Shown here one piece after another: positions 33,092-41,590 of a stretch of 49,445 nt of DNA. This DNA is from an uncultured Lachnospiraceae bacterium (GTDB lineage Bacteria; Bacillota; Clostridia; Lachnospirales; Lachnospiraceae). The notes beneath the pieces were generated by a model. The model had not been told where the DNA came from. It did no database searches and was given only the letters and a program-made list of their open reading frames with translations. The number at the start of each line of letters is the position of its first letter. The first letter of the stretch is position 1. The stretch lies in contig URCR01000022.1 of NCBI GenBank assembly GCA_900546325.1, forward strand, positions 1-49,445. The letters are read 5' to 3'. The translations under genes and the position numbers were made by a program.

Positions 33092-34486
33092 ATGAAAAAG
33101 TCAACATCTTTTTTGCTGCTATTTCTCCTTATGTGCTCTGTCCCGTCTTGCCGTCCAAAAGAAATACCCCCTACGAAAGGCACAGTCGCTAAGGAAAGGG
33201 AAACGCCTGCAAAACTGCAAAAAAATAATCCGAAAACATATAAAGGAAGTGCAGCAGGAAAACTTCTTTGGCCAACGGGAATTCCCCCAGTACAGTACCA
33301 ATTCAACCGGACAATTGAAGAAACAACTGAAACTTATGTCCGGGAGTTGACAGATCCTAAATATCAGGGGCGCTCCGGAGGCAGCGAAGGAAACTGTAAA
33401 GCTGCAAACTGGCTGGCAGAACAGTTTGAGCAAGCAGGGTTGCTGAAGCTTCCATCCCTTAATAGCTGGAATCAGAACTATCCAACTACAGTTACTTCCG
33501 TTCTACCGGGTGAAGCATTTCTCATTGCACCGGGTGGCACAGAAACGAAGCTAGTTCTGGGGAAAGAGTGGATATTCCGAGCATCCCCGGAAGAAATAGA
33601 TATCACTGTTTCACTTTCTACAGATCCCATGCTTTATAGTGAAGGCAATGCTATTTGGGATGCCAGCGAAAATCTCAGAAGTTCGACTGGAAAACTTTCA
33701 CTGACTGTAGGGGAAGTGTCAGATGGGATCAACTACACAAATGCATCCGGTAATCCCAGCCGGATTATAGTCACAGAGAACATTTATGAACAGCTGAAGC
33801 AGGAAGGCTATCGGATTCATTTACGGCTTCCAGATGCGATTGACGAACATGGGACAGCTTCCAATGTCATCGGTTATCTCCCCGGCAAAGATTCCTCTAA
33901 AGCAGTCGTTCTCGGAGCAAATTTTGACGGTTCCGGGCAATGCGGATCACTTCTGATGCCTGGTGCATATAATAATGCATCCGGTGTTGCAACACTCATA
34001 CAGACCGCCACATGGCTGGCAAAATCCACAGAATTACCTTGCGATGTAATCTTTGCTGCTTTCAATACAGAAGATCATAAAGCAAATGGCTCCTCTTCTT
34101 TCTCCGACCATCTGACTGCTCAATATGAACAGATTCGTATGATTAATTTAAAATGTATCGGCTGGAAAGAAAAACAGTTGACCGTCTATGGGGCAAGTTC
34201 AGAAGCTCCCCTTCGCAAAAGCCTTGCCGGAGGTCTTGGTCTTCCGTATGTCGACAAAGAAATGGGCGGAGATGAACTGGCATTTCGTAAGGATAATATG
34301 AGTAGTGTTACTCTTTTTCAGGATGCCTGCCTAAGTGATCCGGAGGTTTCTTCTGTGCTGAATTCCACCCATGATGTTGCAGAAAATCTGGATTTTGCCA
34401 TGCTGGATGACATTGCCAAAAAACTGACCGCCTGGGTCGTTGAACGTGGTGACGAGCCTCTAGTGTCCTATGTGGTGTATTGGTAA
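33092..34486 (+). CDS. M28-peptidase-like lipoprotein lacking key metal ligands
   Basis: The start at 33092 (AGGAGG 7 bases upstream) gives 464 residues. The signal peptide SFLLLFLLMCSVPSC has a lipobox-like end, VPSC. The body matches M28 metallopeptidases (RELTDPKYQGRSGGSEGNCKAANWLAEQF, SNVIGYLPGKDSSKAVVLGANFDG, GAYNNASGVATLIQTATWLAK, STHDVAENLDFAMLDDIAKKLTAWV). The first Zn-ligand His of GAHYD-type motifs is Asn (N277) and the bridging Asp of GADDNASG is Asn (N294). The catalytic/ligand Glu (TED) and the last His remain. It is probably catalytically impaired. It is the last gene of the ABC operon. Confidence 0.88.
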   Translation: MKKSTSFLLLFLLMCSVPSCRPKEIPPTKGTVAKERETPAKLQKNNPKTYKGSAAGKLLWPTGIPPVQYQFNRTIEETTETYVRELTDPKYQGRSGGSEGNCKAANWLAEQFEQAGLLKLPSLNSWNQNYPTTVTSVLPGEAFLIAPGGTETKLVLGKEWIFRASPEEIDITVSLSTDPMLYSEGNAIWDASENLRSSTGKLSLTVGEVSDGINYTNASGNPSRIIVTENIYEQLKQEGYRIHLRLPDAIDEHGTASNVIGYLPGKDSSKAVVLGANFDGSGQCGSLLMPGAYNNASGVATLIQTATWLAKSTELPCDVIFAAFNTEDHKANGSSSFSDHLTAQYEQIRMINLKCIGWKEKQLTVYGASSEAPLRKSLAGGLGLPYVDKEMGGDELAFRKDNMSSVTLFQDACLSDPEVSSVLNSTHDVAENLDFAMLDDIAKKLTAWVVERGDEPLVSYVVYW

Positions 34487-34543
34487 GTGAATATACATTC
34501 TCGGGCAGACGTGCTGCTTATAATGATAAAAGTAAGTATGAGT

Positions 34544-34572
34544 TTGTATTTTTTTCACTACTATGTTATACT
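34544..34572 (+). promoter_or_regulatory. Promoter of DtxR-family regulator
   Basis: TTGTAT (34544-34549), a 17-base spacer and TATACT (34567-34572), about 70 bases before the TTG start. No TTAG-N6-CTAA palindrome is visible here. Confidence 0.55.
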
Positions 34573-34641
34573 ACTTTCAGTTTGATGTGATTTTGTAAGA
34601 ATCAAAAACTAGATTTTTATTTGGAAAAGGAGGCGAAGATT

Positions 34642-35016
34642 TTGAGAACTTTTGGAAATGAGTCTGCGGAAAATTATTTGGAAACCATTCTCGTCCTGAG
34701 TAAAAAACTTCCGGTTGTGCGCTCTGTCGATATTGCAAATGAACTGGGATTTAAGAAGTCCAGTGTCAGTGTCGCTATGAAAAATCTTCGTGAGAAGAAG
34801 CATATTACTGTATCCGAAGCCGGTTTTATTTTCCTGACAGATTCTGGACGCGAGATTGCAGAGATGATCTATGAACGCCACGAATTTCTGACGAACTGGC
34901 TTGTGAAACTTGGTGTGTCAGAAGAGACCGCTTCTGAGGATGCCTGCCGGATCGAACATGTAATCAGCAGTGAGAGCTTTGAAGCGATTAAGCGGCATAT
35001 CCCATCTGCACGATGA
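34642..35016 (+). CDS. DtxR/MntR-family metal-dependent regulator
   Basis: The start is a TTG at 34642, chosen because AAAGGAGG lies 7 bases upstream; an upstream in-frame opening overlaps the site. The 124-residue protein has the family's winged helix (SAENYLETILVLSKK, VRSVDIANELGFKKSSVSVAMKNLREKKHITV, FLTDSGREIAEMIYERHEFL) and a dimerisation/metal helix (NWLVKLGVSEETASEDACRIEHVISSESFEAIKRH). It lacks the SH3 domain, like MntR. Metal ligands His and Glu are plausible in RHEF and CRIEH. It could be the repressor acting at the TTAG-N6-CTAA sites, which is inference. Confidence 0.93.
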   Translation: MRTFGNESAENYLETILVLSKKLPVVRSVDIANELGFKKSSVSVAMKNLREKKHITVSEAGFIFLTDSGREIAEMIYERHEFLTNWLVKLGVSEETASEDACRIEHVISSESFEAIKRHIPSAR

Positions 35017-35044
35017 TTTTATATGATATGCATAAATAAAACAA

Positions 35045-35113
35045 AGAATCTCGTCTGCGAGATTCTCTGCCTGCGGCGGGTCGCATCAGCGACATCATTT
35101 CATTTCGCCGCAG
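35045..35113. repeat. Tandem hairpins, possible intergenic repeat element
   Basis: AGAATCTCG-TCTG-CGAGATTCT (35045-35066) is a 9-bp perfect hairpin. It is followed at once by CTGCGGCG (35071-35078) ... CGCCGCAG (35106-35113), which encloses GTCGC-ATCA-GCGAC (35080-35093). The three stems form a compact unit without a T-run. It is much richer in G/C than the flanks and lies between the DtxR gene and a convergent DUF1275 gene. Confidence 0.55.
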
Positions 35114-35182
35114 TGCGTTCCCCCAACTCTTTTCTTTTTCTATGATTCACGTCAATCTCATGAGATGACTCATTCACACCTT

Positions 35183-35884
35183 TTACTTCCTGCACGCCTT
35201 CTTCTGCAAAGCTGCTTTCCTTTCTTCTTTCTCTTTATCGACAAACATCAGAAGAAATGCTGCCGCAAGCAGTCCCGCACTGACAAGAATCGCCTTCCCC
35301 TTCAGGTGTCTGACACACGCATTTCCAAGCACGGCTCCCATCATAAAGCAGAAAATAATTCCATAATACAGAATCCCTTTCTCCACCGCTTTCCTATTCT
35401 TTGTGCTCCAATATTCGCAAAGATTCTGTGTTGCGCTCCTTAAATTTCCGATGCACATCGTCGTTGCAATTCCCTGCCCATGAATCTTACGGAAACTTTC
35501 GACCTGGATCCCGCACGCAAACGAGATCATGCTGTTTGCAACTGTATTCATGCTCTGTGGAAAAAACGCGACACCGGTAAGGACAAATGCCTCCATCAGC
35601 ACACAAACCTGCCGCCAGTGAAAATTACTCTCATTGGTCTTCATGCGGACCATATCCGCCAATGCAATCCCAACAACAAATGCACTGATCGGAAACAGAT
35701 AATGCAGCGCTGCCGTCCAGTTCTTCTCTGCCAGATGGATCCCGAGCAATAGGATATTTCCCGTCTGTGCATTTGCAAATACGCGATCTCTGTAAATATA
35801 AGAATAGGCATCCATGAACCCGCCCGACAAGGCGAGCAAGATTCCAAGTTCGATGGATTCCGACATCTGTTTTGAACGTTTCAT
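35183..35884 (-). CDS. YoaK-family (DUF1275) membrane protein
   Basis: This 233-residue protein has six or so hydrophobic segments and the family markers LALSGGFMDAYSYIYRDRVFANAQTGNILLLG at the start and FACGIQVESFRKIHGQGIATTMCIGNLRSA in the middle. DUF1275/YoaK proteins are of unknown function and may be transporters. It lies directly downstream of the polyamine operon, 48 bases after nspC, so co-transcription with polyamine genes is possible. Confidence 0.93.
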   Translation of the reverse strand: MKRSKQMSESIELGILLALSGGFMDAYSYIYRDRVFANAQTGNILLLGIHLAEKNWTAALHYLFPISAFVVGIALADMVRMKTNESNFHWRQVCVLMEAFVLTGVAFFPQSMNTVANSMISFACGIQVESFRKIHGQGIATTMCIGNLRSATQNLCEYWSTKNRKAVEKGILYYGIIFCFMMGAVLGNACVRHLKGKAILVSAGLLAAAFLLMFVDKEKEERKAALQKKACRK

Positions 35885-35932
35885 CTCTCTCCCGGCTTTC
35901 TTTTCATTTTACTTTGGGCAAAACAATCTACT

Positions 35933-37069
35933 TTACGAAAGCCTGTTTTTGAAATCCTCATAGCCAAATGACCGCACAAGATGTTCTATGCCTTCCTTAT
36001 CACGGAAAACAATGGACGGCAATGCCATTCCGTTGAACGTATTTGTCTTTACCATCGTATAAAGTGCCATATCCTCAAAGACTACACAGCTTCCTTCCTC
36101 CAATGGCTTTTCAAAAGAATAATCACCGATCACATCTCCTGCAAGGCATGTCGGACCGGCAAAGCGGTAAGTATATTGTTTTTCTCCCGGATCACCCGAC
36201 CTCTGTACCGGCGGACGGTACGGCATCTCCAGTACATCCGGCATATGACATGCCGCCGATGTATCCAGTATGGCAATCTCTATACTATTATGCACGATTT
36301 CCAGCACACTTGCAACAAGATCTCCTGCATTTAATACGACTGCCTCCCCCGGTTCCAGATAAACTTCCAGCTGGTACTTCTCTCTCAGACGGCGGATGAT
36401 CCTCACAAGCCTCTCTCGATCGTAATCTGCCCTTGTGATATGGTGTCCTCCTCCAAGATTCAGCCACTTCATCTGCGAAAGCCACTTTCCAAACTTTTCC
36501 TCCAGTGCTTCGACTGTCTTTTCCAAGTCATCCGAGTTCTGCTCACAGAGAGTATGCATGTGGATTCCGTCCAGAAGCGGTACGAGTTTCTCATCAAATC
36601 CTTCCAACGTCGTTCCAAGCCGTGAACCCGGTGCACAAGGGTCGTAGATTGCATGTCCTTCTTGTGTGGAACACTCCGGGTTGACACGCAGTCCGATGGA
36701 TTTTCCGGCTTCTTTTGCGCGAAGCCCGAATTTTCTGACCTGTGCCGGAGAGTTAAATACAACATCATCTACATACTGCAGCAGTTCCTCAAACTCCTCT
36801 GCCCGGTATGCCGGGGAGAAGACGTGTGTCTCCCCTCCGAACTCTTCTTTTCCAAGCCTTGCCTCATACAGACCACTTGCCGTGGTCCCGGCAAGATACG
36901 TTCTAAGAAGCGGATAAACAGAAAACATCGAGAATGCTTTCTGTGCCAAAAGGATCTTACAGCCGCTCTCTTCTGCCACCTGCTTTAAAATTTCAAGATT
37001 GTGAAGCAGTCTGCTCTCATCCACGACAAAATATGGCGTAGGGACTGCTCTCTTCTCTGTGCCGCCCAT
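35933..37069 (-). CDS. nspC: Carboxynorspermidine/carboxyspermidine decarboxylase
   Basis: The start at 37069 gives 378 residues. The upstream gene's TAA and this ATG overlap as TAATG, suggesting translational coupling. The alanine-racemase fold is shown by the PLP lysine in LLAQKAFSMFSV, the MKWLNLGGGHHIT loop, EPGEAVV, and the catalytic cysteine region GPTCLAGDVIGDY. It removes CO2 from carboxyspermidine (or carboxynorspermidine) to give spermidine, the last step of the alternative polyamine pathway. Its partner dehydrogenase is the preceding gene. Confidence 0.95.
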   Translation of the reverse strand: MGGTEKRAVPTPYFVVDESRLLHNLEILKQVAEESGCKILLAQKAFSMFSVYPLLRTYLAGTTASGLYEARLGKEEFGGETHVFSPAYRAEEFEELLQYVDDVVFNSPAQVRKFGLRAKEAGKSIGLRVNPECSTQEGHAIYDPCAPGSRLGTTLEGFDEKLVPLLDGIHMHTLCEQNSDDLEKTVEALEEKFGKWLSQMKWLNLGGGHHITRADYDRERLVRIIRRLREKYQLEVYLEPGEAVVLNAGDLVASVLEIVHNSIEIAILDTSAACHMPDVLEMPYRPPVQRSGDPGEKQYTYRFAGPTCLAGDVIGDYSFEKPLEEGSCVVFEDMALYTMVKTNTFNGMALPSIVFRDKEGIEHLVRSFGYEDFKNRLS

Positions 37070-38271
37070 TATTCTACCAGCACCGGATTGTGTGATTCGA
37101 TCCATGGAAGTCCCCATGTATTGAGTGCATCCATGAACGGATCCGGATCAAACTCCTCGATATTATGTACGCCCGGCTTGTTCCATTTGCCGGTCATGAT
37201 CATCATCGCACCGATCATCGCCGGCACTCCGGTTGTATATGCCACAGCCTGTGATCCGACCTCTTTATAGCATTCCTGATGGTCACAGATATTGTATAAC
37301 TGGTAGGTCTTTTCTTTTCCGTCTTTCTTTCCCTGGAAAATACATCCGATATTTGTCTTTCCCTTTGTACGAGGTCCAAGTGAGGAAGGATCCGGAAGGA
37401 CTGCTTTTAAGAACTGTAACGGGATGATCTCTTTTCCTTCATACATGATCGGCTCAATCGAAGTCATTCCGACATTTTCCAGACATTTTAAGTGTGTCAG
37501 ATAGCTCTGTCCAAATGTCATAAAGAAACGGATCCGCTTAATTCCCGGAATATTTAACGCAAGACTTTCAATCTCCTCATGATGGAGCAGATACATATCT
37601 TTCTCTCCGACTCCATCGAAATTGTAAACTCGCTTAATCTCCATCGGCTCCGTCTCTACCCATTTTCCATCTTCCCAGTAAGAACCTTTTGCAGATACTT
37701 CGCGGATATTAATCTCCGGGTTAAAGTTTGTCGCAAACGGGTATCCGTGGTCTCCGCCGTTGCAGTCTAAAATATCGATGTAGTTGATCTCATCAAATTC
37801 ATGCTTTAATGCATATGCAGAGAAGACACTTGTCACACCCGGATCAAATCCGCTTCCGAGAAGTGCTGTGATCCCTGCCTTTTCAAAGCGTTCTCTGTAT
37901 GCCCACTGCCAGCTGTACTCAAATTTTGCCGTATCCTCCGGCTCATAGTTGGCTGTATCTACATAGTGTGTCTTTGTGGCAAGACATGCATCCATGATCG
38001 TCAGATCCTGATACGGAAGCGCAAGGTTTAAGACAACATCCGGTTTCTCCTTCTCGATCAGCGCGATCAGTTCTTCTACATTGTCCGCGTCTACCTGCGC
38101 GGTTGTAATCTTTGTCTTTGTCGTTCCTTCCAGTTTTTCTTTCAGTGCATCGCATTTTGATTTTGTTCTGCTCGCAAGACAGATCTCCTCAAATACCTCG
38201 CTGTTCTGGCAGCATTTATGTACTGCCACAGAAGCAACTCCTCCACATCCTACAATCAACACTTTACCCAT
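37069..38271 (-). CDS. Carboxyspermidine dehydrogenase (saccharopine dehydrogenase family)
   Basis: This 400-residue NADPH-dependent enzyme begins with the Rossmann motif LIVGCGGVASVA. The saccharopine-dehydrogenase-like domain includes VVLNLALPYQDLTIMDACL, THYVDTANYEPED, LLGSGFDPGVTSVFSAYALKH and the C-terminal VGSQAVAYTTGVPAMIGAMM. It joins aspartate semialdehyde to putrescine (or diaminopropane) by reductive condensation, yielding carboxyspermidine for NspC. The overlap with nspC confirms the pair. Confidence 0.94.
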   Translation of the reverse strand: MGKVLIVGCGGVASVAVHKCCQNSEVFEEICLASRTKSKCDALKEKLEGTTKTKITTAQVDADNVEELIALIEKEKPDVVLNLALPYQDLTIMDACLATKTHYVDTANYEPEDTAKFEYSWQWAYRERFEKAGITALLGSGFDPGVTSVFSAYALKHEFDEINYIDILDCNGGDHGYPFATNFNPEINIREVSAKGSYWEDGKWVETEPMEIKRVYNFDGVGEKDMYLLHHEEIESLALNIPGIKRIRFFMTFGQSYLTHLKCLENVGMTSIEPIMYEGKEIIPLQFLKAVLPDPSSLGPRTKGKTNIGCIFQGKKDGKEKTYQLYNICDHQECYKEVGSQAVAYTTGVPAMIGAMMIMTGKWNKPGVHNIEEFDPDPFMDALNTWGLPWIESHNPVLVE

Positions 38272-38353
38272 TTTTTGTTCCTCCTTGTTTGTTCTCTTTT
38301 ATTTTTCTTTTGCTTTTCTCTTATTTTTTTCGTTTATTGCTTCGGGAAATTTT

Positions 38354-39208
38354 CTACTTGCTCAGCGCAAGCAGCATTTCTCTTACGATCTTACATGCCG
38401 CCGCTGTCGAGATGCCGCTTTGGTCATAGTGAGGGCTCAATTCATTGACATCACAGGCGACAACATTTGCCCGGCTGCACACCTTCTCTGCAGCTCTTCG
38501 CAGCTCATCGAAGGTAACTCCGCCCGGCTCCGGTGTCCCGGTTCCCGGGAAGACAGACGGGTCCAGCACATCCAGATCCAGTGTAAAGTAGACCGGCTTT
38601 CCCTCCAGTTTGTCCAGCACTTCCTCAAGACCTTCAAAGTCGAACTTTCTCGTTGTCACATGGTCTTTTCCCCAGTAAAATTCCTCCCGGTCACCGGAAC
38701 GGATACCGAACTGGTAGATTCTGCCGTCTCCGACAAGTTCCCAGCATCTGCGGATTACCGAAGCATGAGAGAGCTGTTCTCCTAAATATTCTTCCCGCAA
38801 GTCTGCGTGGGCATCAAAATGAATGATATGGATATCCGGATAGTTCTCCCGGACTGCCCGGAATGCTCCAAGTGTCACAAGGTGTTCTCCCCCGAGCATA
38901 AACGGGATTGCGGAGCAGGCTAAGATTTCTTTTGTCTGCTCTTCAATCTGTGCGAGCGCCTTTTTTGTATTTCCAAAACAGAGCTCCAGATCTCCGCAGT
39001 CCATCACCTTTGTATCTTCCAGATCTTTATCCTGGTAGGGACTGTAACACTCAATCCCATAAGATTCTCTGCGGATCGCACTGCTCCCGAACCTTGTGCC
39101 CGGTCTGTAGGACGTCGTCGAATCAAACGGCGCGCCGAACAATACGATGTCTGCCTCATGTGCTTCCTTTTCACATGCCATAAATACTTCTACATTCTTA
39201 TTCAACAT
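38354..39208 (-). CDS. speB: Agmatinase (arginase/ureohydrolase family)
   Basis: This 284-residue enzyme has the full Mn cluster motifs: GGEHLVTLG, IHFDAHADLREEY and FTLDLDVLDPSVFPGTGTPEPGG. It hydrolyses agmatine to putrescine and urea. It might instead act on N1-aminopropylagmatine if SpeE uses agmatine first. It overlaps the upstream speE by 11 bases. Its length is the usual one for bacterial SpeB. Confidence 0.95.
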   Translation of the reverse strand: MLNKNVEVFMACEKEAHEADIVLFGAPFDSTTSYRPGTRFGSSAIRRESYGIECYSPYQDKDLEDTKVMDCGDLELCFGNTKKALAQIEEQTKEILACSAIPFMLGGEHLVTLGAFRAVRENYPDIHIIHFDAHADLREEYLGEQLSHASVIRRCWELVGDGRIYQFGIRSGDREEFYWGKDHVTTRKFDFEGLEEVLDKLEGKPVYFTLDLDVLDPSVFPGTGTPEPGGVTFDELRRAAEKVCSRANVVACDVNELSPHYDQSGISTAAACKIVREMLLALSK

Positions 39209-40049
39209 TTTCCAACATCTCCTCTACGTAGTACGGCAGATAAAACGCCCCCTTATGAAGTGTCGTCGTATAATATCTGCAAGAGATTCCTCTCATGTTC
39301 CATGCAATATCATTTAAATCTCTGAGCGGATGATATTTTTTTGACGCGAATCCAAACAGCCAGTGTCCGGACGGGTACGTCGGAATGTGCGCATGGTACA
39401 CCCTGCTGATCGGGAAAGATTCCACGATCCGTTTGTGCATTCTCTGGCAGGAAATTGCATCCTCATCGTAAAACGGGCTTTCATGCTGGTTGATCATGAT
39501 CCCGTCCTCTTTCAATGCCTTGCTGCAGTTTCCATAAAACTCTCTTGTAAAAAGGCCTTCCCCCGGTCCGAATGGATCCGTGGAGTCAACGATGATCAGA
39601 TCGTACTGATCTTCTCTGCTCCTCACAAACCGAAGTCCATCCTCATAGTGGATCTCTACCCTCGGATCATCAAGCCGGCAGGAGGTCTGCGGCAAATATT
39701 TCCTGCACACTTCCACAACCTGCTCATCAATCTCTACCATATCGATATGTTCAATCTCCGGATACTTTGTCAGTTCCCGGATGATCCCACCGTCTCCTGC
39801 GCCGATCACAAGCACATTTTTCACGGACGGATGCACCGCCATCGGAATATGTGTCATCATCTCATGGTAAATAAATTCATCCTTCTCTGTCAGCATAATA
39901 TAGCCGTCCAGCACAAGCATCCGTCCAAACTCAGGCGACTCAAACACATCGATCCGCTGGAATTCGCTTTTTCCACTGTAAAGCTGTCTGTCGACTCTCA
40001 CAGAAAATTTCACATGAGGTGTCTGTACCTCAGAAAACCATAATTCCAT
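39198..40049 (-). CDS. speE: Spermidine synthase (aminopropyltransferase)
   Basis: This 283-residue enzyme has VLVIGAGDGGIIRELTKYP (SAM site), DMVEIDEQVVEVCRKYL, IIVDSTDPFGPGEGLF with the catalytic Asp, and YHEMMTHIP. It transfers the aminopropyl group of decarboxylated SAM (from SpeD) to putrescine, giving spermidine. It is typical in length and sits between speA and speB. Confidence 0.96.
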   Translation of the reverse strand: MELWFSEVQTPHVKFSVRVDRQLYSGKSEFQRIDVFESPEFGRMLVLDGYIMLTEKDEFIYHEMMTHIPMAVHPSVKNVLVIGAGDGGIIRELTKYPEIEHIDMVEIDEQVVEVCRKYLPQTSCRLDDPRVEIHYEDGLRFVRSREDQYDLIIVDSTDPFGPGEGLFTREFYGNCSKALKEDGIMINQHESPFYDEDAISCQRMHKRIVESFPISRVYHAHIPTYPSGHWLFGFASKKYHPLRDLNDIAWNMRGISCRYYTTTLHKGAFYLPYYVEEMLENVE

Positions 40050-40054
40050 CTTCC

Positions 40055-41509
40055 CTACTCTCCTTTCAGTACATTCAGCCGTTCAATATCCGGATCTTCC
40101 GGCCCGGTCATAGAACATCCTTTTTCTTTTGCATACACAATATATTCCAGAATCTCTTCTGTAATCTTTTCCCCCGGTGCCAGAATCGGAATTCCCGGCG
40201 GATAACACATCACAAATTCACTGCACACTTTCCCTGCACCTTCCTTTAATGGGAGCGATTCTTTCTCCGCATAAAATGCTGTCTGCGGGGAAACGATCAC
40301 CTGTGGTTCAATATATTCCTGAGAGAGAAGTCCCGCGCTTGGCCCGCCGAATCTTCTACGCACTTCCGAAAGTGCACTGACAAGACGTTCGATATCCCGT
40401 GGGCGGTCTCCGATAGAAAGATATGCAAGAATATTTCCAAGATCCCCGAACTCGATCTGAATATCGTATTCATCCCGCAGAAGATCATAGACTTCAATCC
40501 CTGCAAGACCGATCTCTCTTGTATGTACCGACAGCTTGGTGATGTCAAAATCATAAATACTGTCTCCGTTGCAGATTTCCTTTCCATAGGCATAGTAACC
40601 GCCGATCTGATTGATTTCTTCTCTCGCATACTCTGCCATCCGGATCACTTTTGCAAAGATTTCTTTCCCGCGAAGTGCCAGGTTCCTTCTGGAAATATCA
40701 AGGCTTGACAACAGCAAGTAGGAACCGCTTGTCGTCTGCGTCAGATTGATGATCTGCCTGACATACCCTTCATGTACCTCCGGACCGGTCAGGAGGAGGG
40801 AGCTCTGTGTCAGGCTTCCTCCGGATTTGTGCATCGATACCGCTGCCATATCTGCCCCGCACGCCATCGCAGATGCCGGAAGATTCTCTCCAAAATAAAA
40901 ATGTGTGCCGTGCGCTTCATCGGCAAGACAGAGCATCCCGTGGGCATGTGCAAGCTTTACGATACTTCTCAAATCCGAACAGATCCCATAGTAAGTGGGA
41001 TTGTTGACAAGCACCGCTTTTGCGTCCGGATTTTCCAGGATCGCCTTCTCAACTGCTTTCACGCTCATCCCCAGCGGAATCCCCAGTCTGTCATCACACT
41101 CCGGGTTGACGTACACCGGAATCGCTCCACACAACACCATCGCTCCCATGACACTGCGGTGTACATTTCTCGGAAGGATGATCTTCTCCCCCCGCTTCAC
41201 CGTGGAAAGTACCATACTCTGTACCGCCGAGGTTGTCCCTCCGACCATCAGAAATGCATGTGCCGCTCCAAATGCCTCCGCCGCCAGCTCCTCTGCCTCC
41301 CGGATCACCGAGATCGGGTGGCACAGATTGTCTAACGGCTTCATGGAATTGACATCCATCCCCACGCATTTTTCTCCCAAAAGTTCTGCAAGCTCCGGAT
41401 TGCCTCTTCCTCTTTTATGTCCCGGCACGTCAAACGGAACGACTCTTTTCTTTCTGAACTCTTCCAACGCCTCATAGATCGGCGCTCTTGTCTGTGATAA
41501 TTTTTCCAT
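40055..41509 (-). CDS. speA: Arginine decarboxylase (Orn/Lys/Arg decarboxylase, fold type I)
   Basis: The start at 41509 (MEKLSQTRAPIYEALE) gives 484 residues, fitting the biosynthetic Bacillus-type SpeA; an earlier in-frame ATG adds a short unlikely leader. Markers include VPFDVPGHKRGRGNPEL, LVNNPTYYGICSDL, LADEAHGTHFYF and the PLP lysine in AVSMHKSGGSLTQSSLLL. It makes agmatine from arginine. Assignment to arginine rather than lysine rests on the speB neighbour. Confidence 0.93.
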   Translation of the reverse strand: MEKLSQTRAPIYEALEEFRKKRVVPFDVPGHKRGRGNPELAELLGEKCVGMDVNSMKPLDNLCHPISVIREAEELAAEAFGAAHAFLMVGGTTSAVQSMVLSTVKRGEKIILPRNVHRSVMGAMVLCGAIPVYVNPECDDRLGIPLGMSVKAVEKAILENPDAKAVLVNNPTYYGICSDLRSIVKLAHAHGMLCLADEAHGTHFYFGENLPASAMACGADMAAVSMHKSGGSLTQSSLLLTGPEVHEGYVRQIINLTQTTSGSYLLLSSLDISRRNLALRGKEIFAKVIRMAEYAREEINQIGGYYAYGKEICNGDSIYDFDITKLSVHTREIGLAGIEVYDLLRDEYDIQIEFGDLGNILAYLSIGDRPRDIERLVSALSEVRRRFGGPSAGLLSQEYIEPQVIVSPQTAFYAEKESLPLKEGAGKVCSEFVMCYPPGIPILAPGEKITEEILEYIVYAKEKGCSMTGPEDPDIERLNVLKGE

Positions 41510-41590
41510 TTTTCTTATCCTCCTGTCACGGATTCGTTTTGATAACTCCGATTCCATGATCCGACTGTTTGACCGGATATTTCTGAATCT

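Noticed and set aside
39363..40043. 226-codon plus-strand ORF antisense to speE
   Set aside because: It lies wholly opposite a clear spermidine synthase gene and has no domain or ribosome site.
40995..41477. 160-codon plus-strand ORF opposite speA
   Set aside because: Antisense shadow caused by the codon usage of the decarboxylase gene.
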